Shown: positions 1 through 7,058 of the stretch, in pieces
Layout of the letters: each line of letters begins with the position of its first letter
Position numbering within the stretch: the stretch's first letter is position 1
Assembly: GCA_026967815.1 (NCBI GenBank)
Contig: JAPUUO010000038.1
Coordinates: 1-11,569 of the forward strand
Direction: 5' to 3'
DNA: 11,569 nt
From: Candidatus Bathyarchaeota archaeon
GTDB taxonomy: Archaea > Thermoproteota > Bathyarchaeia > Bathyarchaeales > Bathyarchaeaceae
The notes under the pieces: generated by a model
The model's database searches: none
The model's input: only the letters and a program-made list of their open reading frames with translations
Told to the model about the DNA's origin: nothing
Position numbers and translations under genes: made by a program

Positions 1-1796
1 CTGAACCAGAAACCACATTTCTGCGGAGACTGCGACCAACCCAAAGCGAGCTAGGACAAATCGATCCCGCAGCCTTTTTCGAGTTTCAGAAGGGCATAAA
101 AATCGTATATGAGGCGAATAGAGAAACCGCCTGCCTGGTAGAGATGGATGAGGAACCTCCACATAATCTGAATAAGGAAGCTGTTGAAATCGCACTCATC
201 GTTGCGTTGACACTAAATGCAAAGCCAGTTGATGAAATTCACGTAATGCGCAAGACCGTGATTGACGGGTCGAACACAACTGGTTTTCAGAGAACATGCG
301 TCGTTGCTTTGAATGGAGAAATTGAAGTTGACGGTAAAAAGATTCCGATTCAGCATATAGGCGTAGAGGAAGACGCTGCTAGAAAGATGGGTGAAGACGG
401 CTCTGTGATCAGGTATAGAATCGACAGGCTTGGCATTCCTGACATTGAGGTTGCAACTGCGCCTGTTCTATATTCACCCAAAGAAGCTGAAAAGGTGGCC
501 TTGGTTGTCGGTAGGATTTTGAGAGCCACTGGCAGAGTTAAACGGGGCTTAGGGACGATTCGCCAAGATCTCAACGTCTCTATTCCGGAGGGCGCAATTA
601 TCGAGATAAAAGGTGTCCAAGAGCTGGAGCTTGTTTCCAAGATTATCGAGTTTGAGGTTCAACGTCAACGTAACCTTCTAAAAATAAGGGATGAACTGCA
701 CAAACGTGGAGTAAACGAGAAAGACATAAAAGAAGATTTCATGGATGCAACCTCGGTTTTTCAGAAAACAAAGTGTCGAGTTGTTCAGATGGCAGTATCA
801 AACGGAGAACTGGTTCTAGCGGTTCTGCTGCCCAAGTTTGCTGGTTTGCTTAAAACCGAGCTTATGCCTGGTGTTCGACTTGGAACTGAAATGGCAAATA
901 GAGCACACTTTTGGGGCAGAGTTGGAGGTATCTTTCACACCGATGAGTTGCCTGCATATGGGATAACCAATGAAGAAGTGATTCAGTTGAGAGAAATTGT
1001 GAAAGCTGAGCCTAAAGACGCTGTTGTTTTTGTGGCCGACAGCTTGGAAAATTCATCCGACGCTTTAAAAGCCGTTGCAGAAAGAGCACGAGAGGCTCTG
1101 CACGGTGTGCCCGAAGAAACACGAGGACCTAACCCAGACGGTACAACACGTTACATGCGACCTAGACCTGGAGCCGCACGAATGTATCCTGAAACCGACG
1201 TTCCCCCTATTCAAATCAGCGAAGAGTACTTGAATGATTTGCGAAGGCGTTTACCCGAGTTACCAGAGCGCCGACTAGAAAAACTAAAGAAAAAATACAA
1301 GCTGAACGAGAAGCTGGCTAGCCAGGTCTTGGATTCCGAATATGTTGTGCTGTTCGAGGAGATTGCGCGTGAAAGCAACATTTCACCCACAACTGTAGCG
1401 GCTACCCTAACCGAAACCATGAAGGCCTTAAGACGAGATGGCGTAGAAATCGACAAGATACGAGATGAACAAATTAGGGAATTGTTTAGTTTTGTTGGAA
1501 CCGGAAAAACTGCGAAAGAAGCTATTCCAGACATTCTTACATGGCTTTCAAAGCATGAAAATACTTCTGTAATGGATGCAATTCAAAGCTTGGGTTTGAC
1601 AATGCTTTCTGAAGCAGAAATCGCGAAAATTATTGATAACTTGTTCATGCAGAATAAGCAGTTGATCAAAGAACGCGGAAAAGCTACGTTTGGGACGCTC
1701 ATGGGTTTGACCATGAAGAAGATTCGTGGTAAAGCAGACGCTGATTTGGTCAGTAAGGTTTTAAGGCGTAAATTGGAAGAGGTTCTCAATGACTAA
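1..1796 (+). CDS. gatE: Glutamyl-tRNA(Gln) amidotransferase subunit E (GatE), 5' partial
   Basis: GatE is the kinase/transamidase subunit of the archaeal GatDE complex. It phosphorylates the glutamate of Glu-tRNA(Gln), and ammonia released by GatD then converts it to Gln-tRNA(Gln) in the cytosol. The open frame runs from base 3 with no stop, so the ATG at 144 is internal. Residues encoded before it match the family (LRPTQSELG near base 33, then LVEMDEEPPH just across base 144). About 597 residues are visible, and I estimate 30-40 N-terminal residues are missing. Recognisable blocks are MRKTVIDGSNT and GFQRT, EEDAAR, YRIDRLGIPDIEVAT and VKRGLGTIRQDLN of the GatB/E catalytic domain. These are followed by an AspRS-type GAD insertion (about bases 750-1100) and a C-terminal YqeY-like helical tail ending LVSKVLRRKLEEV. 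gatD is not in the window and may lie upstream. The gene converges on the membrane-protein gene, with 30 bases between stops. Confidence 0.97.
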   Translation, partial: EPETTFLRRLRPTQSELGQIDPAAFFEFQKGIKIVYEANRETACLVEMDEEPPHNLNKEAVEIALIVALTLNAKPVDEIHVMRKTVIDGSNTTGFQRTCVVALNGEIEVDGKKIPIQHIGVEEDAARKMGEDGSVIRYRIDRLGIPDIEVATAPVLYSPKEAEKVALVVGRILRATGRVKRGLGTIRQDLNVSIPEGAIIEIKGVQELELVSKIIEFEVQRQRNLLKIRDELHKRGVNEKDIKEDFMDATSVFQKTKCRVVQMAVSNGELVLAVLLPKFAGLLKTELMPGVRLGTEMANRAHFWGRVGGIFHTDELPAYGITNEEVIQLREIVKAEPKDAVVFVADSLENSSDALKAVAERAREALHGVPEETRGPNPDGTTRYMRPRPGAARMYPETDVPPIQISEEYLNDLRRRLPELPERRLEKLKKKYKLNEKLASQVLDSEYVVLFEEIARESNISPTTVAATLTETMKALRRDGVEIDKIRDEQIRELFSFVGTGKTAKEAIPDILTWLSKHENTSVMDAIQSLGLTMLSEAEIAKIIDNLFMQNKQLIKERGKATFGTLMGLTMKKIRGKADADLVSKVLRRKLEEVLND

Positions 1797-1826
1797 CAGA
1801 GGTTCGCTGTGGCACCCCTGTTTCTG

Positions 1827-2636
1827 TCAGAGTTTCTTCGTGTGGGTATAAAAAGATAACAGAAAGAGAAGATATCCTAGATGAAAGAAGAGCTCTAAGG
1901 AATGACCAATAAAATACGTATTTTGTAGATTTGCATAGCTGAACAGGATGTCACCAAACACGTTCATTATGATTCCGGCATTGATGAGTAGCCATACAGA
2001 TGCTAATCTTCCTTTAAGCCCAGTGGTTGTGAACACAAGTAAGCCTAGCATAGCTAGTGCCAACAATGAAAGATCAAGAAGAGGATATGCCAGACCTAAA
2101 AGCTGTGTGGTCAGATTCACTGTTGACGCTCTAGCGCTGACAAACAACAATAGCGACGGAACTATAAATGCACTGGCCGGCAAGACAACAATCGAAGCGG
2201 CTGCAACCATTTTCTTAGATATGGCAGGCCGAAAGAGTTCTATATAGACAAACACAGCAAAAAACACAAAGCCATACCCAACAAGCCTATAGAGGTCCGC
2301 GACAGATGGATAGGGTATTTTGATATCGAATACTAATGTATAAACGGCCCAGCTGAGTTCGCCAGCGAACCAGAAGATCATTCCCAAGGAGAAGCCGAGC
2401 CAGATTCTGGAGAACTTGCTTTCAAGGTTTTCCCAATAACTTCGTAAAGCGAAACCTGAAGCAACTACAGCCGCTCCAGCGATGAAGAGAGGAAAAGCGT
2501 TAGAGAAGAGAGTCATAAAATGAGTATAATAGGTTTGGAAGTAATAAATCACAGTGAGACCTAGGGCAAAAATCAGAGCCACCAAATAAACATTTTTCAA
2601 GTCAGGACTTGAAGCGGTTTCAGACAGTTTAATCAC
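1827..2636 (-). CDS. Eight-helix membrane protein, sensor-like, function unknown
   Basis: A 269-residue polytopic membrane protein. From the hydrophobicity I place eight membrane helices near residues 15-35, 42-65, 77-100, 117-135, 143-167, 178-203, 210-230 and 238-262, with no extra soluble domain at either end. The segments PSVADLYRLVGY (about 111-122) and YPLLDLSLLALA (about 184-195), and a late GDILFSYANL, resemble the multi-helix membrane input region that precedes GGDEF or histidine-kinase domains in many bacterial signalling proteins. That resemblance is from memory, not from a search. Here the protein ends soon after the last helix, so no output domain is attached. The start is a GTG at 2634-2636 embedded in AGGTGATT, with no separate ribosome site clearly spaced, so a leaderless or slightly different start is possible. 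It is convergent with gatE and divergent from the first winged-helix gene. A role as a stand-alone sensor or transporter is a guess. Confidence 0.85.
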   Translation of the reverse strand: MIKLSETASSPDLKNVYLVALIFALGLTVIYYFQTYYTHFMTLFSNAFPLFIAGAAVVASGFALRSYWENLESKFSRIWLGFSLGMIFWFAGELSWAVYTLVFDIKIPYPSVADLYRLVGYGFVFFAVFVYIELFRPAISKKMVAAASIVVLPASAFIVPSLLLFVSARASTVNLTTQLLGLAYPLLDLSLLALAMLGLLVFTTTGLKGRLASVWLLINAGIIMNVFGDILFSYANLQNTYFIGHSLELFFHLGYLLFLLSFYTHTKKL

Positions 2637-2805
2637 CTATTGATGTCAGCAGTTTTGTTCTTTTGCGAGTTCTGGTTTAATGTTTCCGATTTGGAAATCA
2701 ATCTTTCAGAATATGACTGCAAATACGAATTACCACTCTGCTAAACTTGCACGATAATCTACCAGGTGTTGAAATTGAGGTTTTATGAGATAGTGGCATC
2801 TCTAA

Positions 2806-2813
2806 TTTTAAAA
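2806..2813 (+). promoter_or_regulatory. TATA box of first winged-helix gene
   Basis: TTTTAAAA lies about 45 bases before the chosen ATG at 2857. Transcription would be expected about 25 bases downstream, near 2835, leaving a leader of roughly 20 bases that just holds the GGTGAT ribosome site at 2844-2849. The agreement of box, leader and ribosome site supports both the promoter and the start codon. The start point is predicted, not measured. Confidence 0.6.
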
Positions 2814-2825
2814 GGTGTTATGTAT

Positions 2826-2843
2826 AATTGTATGCGTACAATT
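2826..2843. promoter_or_regulatory. Perfect 7-base-arm dyad, candidate operator
   Basis: Arms AATTGTA and TACAATT flank the spacer TGCG, with no mismatch. The dyad lies between the TATA box and the ribosome site and covers the predicted transcription start of the first winged-helix gene. A protein bound here would block transcription, so autorepression by the adjacent winged-helix protein is a reasonable inference. In RNA the same bases could form a small hairpin just before the ribosome site. Confidence 0.45.
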
Positions 2844-2856
2844 GGTGATAGTGAAC

Positions 2857-3330
2857 ATGGCAAAGATCAAGGCTCACATCAAAACTGGTTTTGGCAAGCT
2901 GGAAATTGAAAGTGAATCACCCCGAGAACTGCTTGAAACGTTGAAGAACATAACGCCAGAGTTTCTGAAAGAAATGAACAAGGTTGCATCAGTGAAGCTA
3001 GCTCCGCCCATAAAAGCTCAGCTAGAAGGCGTCATAGAACTAACAACCGAAGGGCCAGTCGTCACAACTCGGGAGAAAATTTCACATTATGAAGCCATAG
3101 GCTTAGTCCAATACGCCTCAGAAAAGAAAGCGAATACATCCAGCCAAATCAACCGACTGCTCCTGTCGAGTGGAATCAAATCTATGGTGCCTGCTAGACT
3201 TAATGAAATGACAAAAAGAGGCCTAGTCTTCAAACCGGACCCAGCAAAGCCAGAGTTTAAGCTCACAAGGCAAGGCGAAAAATGGATAGAAGACGAAGTA
3301 TTACCAAGGCTGAGAGCCGCAACTCGCTAG
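2857..3330 (+). CDS. Two-domain winged-helix protein 1
   Basis: A 157-residue protein I cannot name. Residues 1-45 form a predicted beta-hairpin/helix module (IKTGFGKLEIESES, then a leucine-rich helix). A linker around LTTEGPVVTTREKIS (about 62-76) leads to a C-terminal winged helix: SSQINRLLLSSGI, then RLNEMTKRGLVFK as recognition helix and first wing strand, then FKLTRQGEKWIEDEVLPRL. It is collinear with the next gene over most of its length, sharing an EGP linker, a RLxE...+GLVxK block and an ExLP end, so the two are paralogs. An upstream GTG at 2815 would add a hydrophobic 14-residue lead. I prefer ATG 2857 because GGTGAT lies 7 bases before it and the longer start would fall before the predicted transcription start. 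DNA binding is inferred from the fold pattern, and the target is unknown, with the dyad at 2826-2843 the nearest candidate. Confidence 0.82.
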   Translation: MAKIKAHIKTGFGKLEIESESPRELLETLKNITPEFLKEMNKVASVKLAPPIKAQLEGVIELTTEGPVVTTREKISHYEAIGLVQYASEKKANTSSQINRLLLSSGIKSMVPARLNEMTKRGLVFKPDPAKPEFKLTRQGEKWIEDEVLPRLRAATR

Positions 3331-3418
3331 GCAAGTGTTCAAAGCGAAGGACATTCTCTAGTGTGCCCCGGTCCAATATTGTCTTGAAATATGAAAGATT
3401 GTAGTGGTGAACGACTGA

Positions 3419-3919
3419 TTGAGTAAGCTAGAGAAAAAGGATACTGTAACCGTTCAGATAAAATATAAAGATGTAAGGCAAACTTTTGCTGGGAACGCTA
3501 ACGATGTTTGGGTCAGCGTAAACCGATTTTTCTGTGAGATGATTCCAGCTCTTGACTTAGCCCGTAAAATAATGCTTACAATCGACTTACCGGGACTTGT
3601 CGAAAACTTCAAAGATATCATAGCGATAGCACCAGAAGGACCTCAACTTCTTATTCATACGCAGAAATTAACAGACAGCGAAACTCTTTTGTTGAATCTT
3701 CTTGCAGCATACATAGGCTTCAAACTAGGGAACCCAGACAGAGAATGGTTGTCAAAAGGAGAGCTGCAGACCAAACTGGGAAAAAGCATGAAAATAACAA
3801 GCACAAGACTCAGTGAACTCGTAAGAAAAGGATTAGTGCTAAAGACAAAAGATGAGAACTATAGAATTACAGCACTTGGGATAAAACAATTACAACAAGA
3901 AATGTTGCCTAAGATTTAA
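3419..3919 (+). CDS. Two-domain winged-helix protein 2, paralog of protein 1
   Basis: A 166-residue protein with the same plan as its upstream neighbour: an N-terminal module (VTVQIKYKDVRQTF, residues 9-23, then a helix), a linker with IAPEGPQLLIHTQKL (about 70-84), and a C-terminal winged helix. In the last part, STRLSELVRKGLVLK, YRITALGIKQL and QEMLPKI line up with the equivalent segments of protein 1. The start is TTG at 3419. An in-frame TGA lies directly before it, GGTGA at 3406-3410 sits eight bases upstream, and the next ATG is 40 residues in and would delete the N-terminal module. It follows protein 1 by 88 bases. A weak TATA-like CCAATATTG (3373-3381) could give it its own promoter, or the two genes may be cotranscribed. 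Function beyond probable DNA binding is unknown. Confidence 0.82.
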   Translation: MSKLEKKDTVTVQIKYKDVRQTFAGNANDVWVSVNRFFCEMIPALDLARKIMLTIDLPGLVENFKDIIAIAPEGPQLLIHTQKLTDSETLLLNLLAAYIGFKLGNPDREWLSKGELQTKLGKSMKITSTRLSELVRKGLVLKTKDENYRITALGIKQLQQEMLPKI

Positions 3920-3929
3920 ACGAAAGCCT

Positions 3930-3946
3930 AAAATTTGTGAAATTTT
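3930..3946. terminator. AT-rich perfect dyad between convergent genes, possible bidirectional terminator
   Basis: Arms AAAATTT and AAATTTT surround the three-base spacer GTG. It lies in the 46-base gap between the ends of winged-helix genes 2 (+) and 3 (-), and gives a T run in both directions. Archaeal polymerase terminates at T-rich tracts, so a two-way terminator is plausible. The alternative is a chance palindrome in AT-rich spacer. Confidence 0.4.
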
Positions 3947-3965
3947 GTGTATGATTTACTAGTCT

Positions 3966-4373
3966 CTAACGAGTTGGCGGTCTCTTTTGTGCGTAGCGGT
4001 AGCGTCTAGGTCTTCCTTCTCTTGTTAGTATGCCGTCTTTAATAAGGTCGACCAGTGCGTGGGCTACTGCTGTGCGATCGTAATGATAGCCTAATCTTGC
4101 CATTTCACTGTGGACTTCTCCTAGTCCTCGGGGTTCTGCGAACCAGCCTTCTTGCCATAGCTTTTGTATAATCGCCTTGCATGTTTCTGCTCTTGCTGGC
4201 GGCGCTTCTTGTTCGGCAATCAATTGTGTTTCTTTTAGTTTGTCAGTCACTGTTGAGAGGAATTTTCCTATGGCTTCGTTGCATTGGTCTATGGTGCCTT
4301 CTATTTCGAATTCTATGTTACCAACTTTCATTTTAACGTGAATCGGTTGTTGTTCTTGTGGAATTTCGCTCAT
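3966..4373 (-). CDS. Two-domain winged-helix protein 3, divergent from nurA
   Basis: A 135-residue protein with an N-terminal beta-hairpin/helix module (VKMKVGNIEFEIEG, about residues 13-26, then a helix to about 48), a charged linker (EQEAPPARAET), and a winged helix at about 64-128. In the winged helix, RTAVAHALVDLIKDG is the likely recognition helix and ILTREGRPRRYRYAQ a very basic wing. The N-terminal module resembles those of the two + strand proteins, but the winged helix is more distant. The ATG start is preceded by AGGTGA (4380-4385) at a spacing of six bases. The gene is divergent from nurA-herA across 91 bases that contain a perfect dyad, so it is the best candidate in the window for a transcription regulator of itself and of nurA-herA. 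I infer that role from layout only. A nucleoid or repair-associated DNA-binding role is also possible. Confidence 0.83.
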   Translation of the reverse strand: MSEIPQEQQPIHVKMKVGNIEFEIEGTIDQCNEAIGKFLSTVTDKLKETQLIAEQEAPPARAETCKAIIQKLWQEGWFAEPRGLGEVHSEMARLGYHYDRTAVAHALVDLIKDGILTREGRPRRYRYAQKRPPTR

Positions 4374-4407
4374 CCGCTTTCACCTGAGGCTTATATTGTT
4401 TATTGTA

Positions 4408-4430
4408 TTGTGCATGTTGGTCATGCACAA
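4408..4430. promoter_or_regulatory. Perfect 9-base-arm dyad, candidate operator between winged-helix gene 3 and nurA
   Basis: Arms TTGTGCATG and CATGCACAA surround the five-base spacer TTGGT with no mismatch. The dyad ends two bases before the symmetric TATA box at 4433. For the - strand gene it falls between TATA box and predicted start (about 4410), where binding should repress. For nurA it lies just upstream of the TATA/BRE, where binding could either activate or exclude TFB. Its length, perfection and position make chance unlikely. The half-sites begin TTGT and end ACAA, as in the dyad at 2826-2843, though the spacing differs. Confidence 0.6.
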
Positions 4431-4432
4431 CA

Positions 4433-4440
4433 TTTAAATA
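4433..4440. promoter_or_regulatory. Symmetric TATA box, nurA-herA promoter and probably winged-helix gene 3
   Basis: TTTAAATA lies about 30 bases before the first nurA start codons, so the predicted transcription start falls at about 4462 and the message would be leaderless or nearly so. Read on the other strand, the same TTTAAA core gives a start near 4410 for the winged-helix gene, leaving a leader of about 37 bases with its ribosome site at 4380-4385. No other well-placed TATA box is visible for that gene. Confidence 0.55.
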
Positions 4441-4464
4441 TCCAACACCATCCTATACTGCTAA

Positions 4465-5586
4465 TTGGTGAATCTATTGATTGAACAATACCAATATACA
4501 ACAACCCCGAAATATAACTTTCCACACTCAATCCAAGACCTCCAACTCCCCCAACAATTCATAGAACTAAGCCTACGCACCCTCAGAAACATAAAAAACG
4601 GCAAGCTCTTTCAACCTTACATACCAACACAATCAGAAAACCCGACAACTCCGACACTAGAAGAAACAACACTTCTATTCAATAGATCCACTCAACCTAA
4701 ACTCAAACCAATCCCACTTAAGCCAATCAGAGATGAAACCCCAATAATAGCAGTAGACGTTTCCAGCATGAAAATAGGAGAAACAGAAATCGGCATCCTC
4801 TGCGCCATAAGAGCCGCAATCGTGTGGAAACAGAAACAACAATATCACTACTTGCGCTTGGGACCGTTTCCATTTCACATAACAGACGAAAACAGAAACG
4901 AAGTCTACCATCTCTTCCGTCAGTACTCTTTCCTTGAACAGCCAACCCTAGACTACACCAACACACTAAGCCTTATCTACGCGCCAACTCGCCTAGGCTC
5001 ACTATTAGAACGCTGGCTGCAAATGGACATCGCAGTTCAAACTAGAAATAGCCTCATCTTATGGGATGGCTCCCTCACAGCAGGCACACAAGACTTCCCA
5101 GTCGCAGTTATGTCACAACTTTTAGAAACAGCCCGAAGCCGTTTCAACACGATCCTTGCCTTCACAAAGAACACACGCTTACGCCTGCTTGGACATTGCC
5201 TCACCGACTATATTCATAAATGCACCCCGCCATGTTTACTTGAGATAAACGGTTATCCTATGGCTCTATCTAATGCACTACGCCTGTTAGGCAATATTTA
5301 CGTTGCCAAGCTAAGCGAAGGCAACTGTTCTTTTAGACTTGACATAGACCGCAAACTTCCGTTGGAAAAGGCTGTTGAAGCCACCGGACGCTTAATGGGT
5401 AATGATGTTCTTCTGCAAAGCTATCCGGAAACTCTACGTCTGGCACACATATATTCAACTTTCACAGCCAACGAGGTCATAGGCATACAACGCTTTCTAG
5501 CCCGAACACACCGATTAAAAATTGTTACAAAACCAAACGTTCGTAAACTGCTCTTTGGACCTTTTGGCAAGGGACCGGAAAACTAG
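4465..5586 (+). CDS. nurA: NurA 5'-to-3' nuclease
   Basis: NurA is the nuclease partner of the HerA translocase and resects DNA ends to give 3' single strands for recombinase loading. This 373-residue protein carries the family signature residues. Numbering from TTG 4465, these are D98 in AVDVSS, E182 in LERWLQM, D201 in ILWDGSL, K235 in FTKNTRL, and Y320 and H328 in SYPETLRLAHIYSTF. The eight-residue Tyr-His spacing matches what I recall for Sulfolobus NurA. The start is uncertain: TTG 4465 and GTG 4468 suit a leaderless message from the TATA box at 4433, whereas TTG 4477 has GGTGA (4467-4471) five bases before it. The first 75 or so residues are rich in Thr, Pro, Gln and Lys, and the + strand is very poor in G there. 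herA follows after 23 bases, so the two form an operon. Confidence 0.92.
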   Translation: MVNLLIEQYQYTTTPKYNFPHSIQDLQLPQQFIELSLRTLRNIKNGKLFQPYIPTQSENPTTPTLEETTLLFNRSTQPKLKPIPLKPIRDETPIIAVDVSSMKIGETEIGILCAIRAAIVWKQKQQYHYLRLGPFPFHITDENRNEVYHLFRQYSFLEQPTLDYTNTLSLIYAPTRLGSLLERWLQMDIAVQTRNSLILWDGSLTAGTQDFPVAVMSQLLETARSRFNTILAFTKNTRLRLLGHCLTDYIHKCTPPCLLEINGYPMALSNALRLLGNIYVAKLSEGNCSFRLDIDRKLPLEKAVEATGRLMGNDVLLQSYPETLRLAHIYSTFTANEVIGIQRFLARTHRLKIVTKPNVRKLLFGPFGKGPEN

Positions 5587-5609
5587 AAAGCTCACAGGAG
5601 ACTCAAAGC

Positions 5610-7058
5610 GTGCGGCTCTACCGAAAAGAAGGCAACACAATTCAAATCTTATGCTTTCCAAACGAAAGAGTAGAAAAAGGAGATTACCTTCAAGTGGAAG
5701 ACCCAAAGAAGGAAAAAGCCTTGCTCATTCAGGTTATCGATGTTCAGTTTGCCAACATTCCGGGCATTATGGAAGAGTTATTACGCGACTCGACCAACAA
5801 CAGTGATGATATCAACGGTCGAGATCTTGACCCGCTAGATGTGGCTTCTCAGATAACTCTAATCCAAGACGCGCGTCTTCTCTTGTGCAAGATAAGAGGT
5901 ACAATTCAAAACGGGAAACTAAGCGTAAGCTCAGATTGGCTACCTTCCCGCAGTAAATCCATAACTAAGAAGCTTCCAACCCAAACTCTTGCGACACTGC
6001 TTAAGATAAACGAGAAAATGCCGATATATGTTGGCGAAACCAAGGAATTTTCGCCGCTCAAAGTTGACGTCACCGCTTTAGACGGTAAACTTAACATAGT
6101 TACAGGTAAGAAAGGAACAGGTAAGTCACATTTTTCCAAGCTTCTCGTTCTAAGTTTAATCGACTATGGGGCTCCAATTGTTGTATTAGACCTTAACGGT
6201 GAATATACTCATTTGGGCTATACGTCAAACGGCAAAGAGAGTGAACACTACGCGAAAATACATGTACTCACACCTGCCAGCAACTTCAAAGTTATGCTAT
6301 CACAGATAAAACTACGTGTAATGATCAACATTCTCATACATGCACTGAACCTGCCAGGCACGTCAGCCCAAGAATTTCGACGCATATGGCGATTTCTTAG
6401 GGAACACACAAAGCTGAGCTTACACGAACTCGGCGAAGCCATAAGAAACAGGCAATGCAATCACCATGTGAAAGACGCCTTGTTTTCTCGCTATTATACA
6501 CTGATTAACTCTGGCTTTTTCACGGATAATCCTGATGATGCTATAACGCTTGAAGATTGTTTTGAAAAGATTCAAACTGGTGGAGTCCTTATCATAAATC
6601 TTCGTGACACATCGTTTGTAGATCGCCAAATCGTTGTCGAATACTTGCTTGGAAAACTTGTAGAAATGCTTTCTTGTTGGAAAATTAAGGCGGTTTTTCT
6701 CTTCGCTGAAGAAGCACATCTTTATTTGCGAGAAACCTATTGGAACGACATTGTCACTCGAATGAGACATTTCGGCGTTTTCACGACTTTTGTTACTAAT
6801 CAGCCCGACACTATACGAGAGAATATCTACCGCCAAGCTGACAACATTTTTCTTTTCAATTTCACTAATGAGCATGATCTAGAAACAGTGAGCCGAGCAG
6901 CTAAGGTAGATTCGGAAACGGTTAAGTCCATCGCGCGAGATTTGCCGCCTCAGCATTGCCTCCTTTTAGGTATGGCTGTAAAAGACTTCCCGATAGTCGT
7001 TAAAGTACGCGCTTTAGACGTTCAAACAATGGGACAAACTAGGTTGTTTTTTACCTAG
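5610..7058 (+). CDS. herA: HerA hexameric DNA translocase/ATPase
   Basis: HerA is a ring-shaped FtsK/VirB4-family ATPase that binds NurA and drives DNA through it during end resection. In this 482-residue protein, residues 1-110 fit the N-terminal HAS-barrel. The ATPase core has Walker A GKKGTGKS at 166-173, VVLDLNGEY at 191-199, Walker B AVFLFAEEAH at 361-370 with E367/E368, a likely arginine-finger region RMRHFG at 384-389, and TNQPDTIREN at 396-405. The C-terminal segment after PPQHCLLLG wraps up as in relatives. The start is GTG 5610, with AGGAG at 5596-5600 nine bases upstream. It is translated directly after nurA, and its last eight bases overlap the end of the convergent Nudix gene. 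This is the recombination-linked HerA: it is paired with NurA and near mre11-rad50, not with the SIR2 or DUF4297 effectors of HerA defence systems. Confidence 0.95.
   Translation: MRLYRKEGNTIQILCFPNERVEKGDYLQVEDPKKEKALLIQVIDVQFANIPGIMEELLRDSTNNSDDINGRDLDPLDVASQITLIQDARLLLCKIRGTIQNGKLSVSSDWLPSRSKSITKKLPTQTLATLLKINEKMPIYVGETKEFSPLKVDVTALDGKLNIVTGKKGTGKSHFSKLLVLSLIDYGAPIVVLDLNGEYTHLGYTSNGKESEHYAKIHVLTPASNFKVMLSQIKLRVMINILIHALNLPGTSAQEFRRIWRFLREHTKLSLHELGEAIRNRQCNHHVKDALFSRYYTLINSGFFTDNPDDAITLEDCFEKIQTGGVLIINLRDTSFVDRQIVVEYLLGKLVEMLSCWKIKAVFLFAEEAHLYLRETYWNDIVTRMRHFGVFTTFVTNQPDTIRENIYRQADNIFLFNFTNEHDLETVSRAAKVDSETVKSIARDLPPQHCLLLGMAVKDFPIVVKVRALDVQTMGQTRLFFT

Larger units (their letters stand above)
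2637..2856. other. Divergent intergenic region between membrane protein and first winged-helix gene
   Basis: This region carries the promoters of two divergent genes. On the + side there is a clear TATA-like TTTTAAAA (2806-2813) and a dyad (2826-2843), listed separately. On the - side no strong TATA box is evident. Two short dyads are also visible: TTTCC/GGAAA around GATTT (2683-2697) and GAGAT/ATCTC around a six-base spacer (2787-2802). Arms of five bases can arise by chance. I see no small gene or RNA gene here. Confidence 0.6.

Noticed and set aside
144..1796. ATG at 144 as the start of gatE
   Set aside because: The same frame is open back to base 3 and encodes conserved GatE residues, so the true start is upstream of the window.
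2815..2856. GTG start at 2815 giving winged-helix protein 1 a hydrophobic, signal-like N terminus
   Set aside because: It would begin before the transcription start predicted from the TATA box at 2806-2813, and ATG 2857 has a well-spaced GGTGAT site and matches the layout of the paralog.
5522..5806. 94-residue + strand frame with scattered Cys and His, across the nurA-herA junction
   Set aside because: It overlaps well-supported nurA and herA in another frame, and its basic, low-complexity translation looks like a shadow of them.
6420..6875. 151-residue antisense frame inside herA
   Set aside because: It lies wholly opposite conserved HerA coding sequence including Walker B, with no recognisable domain.
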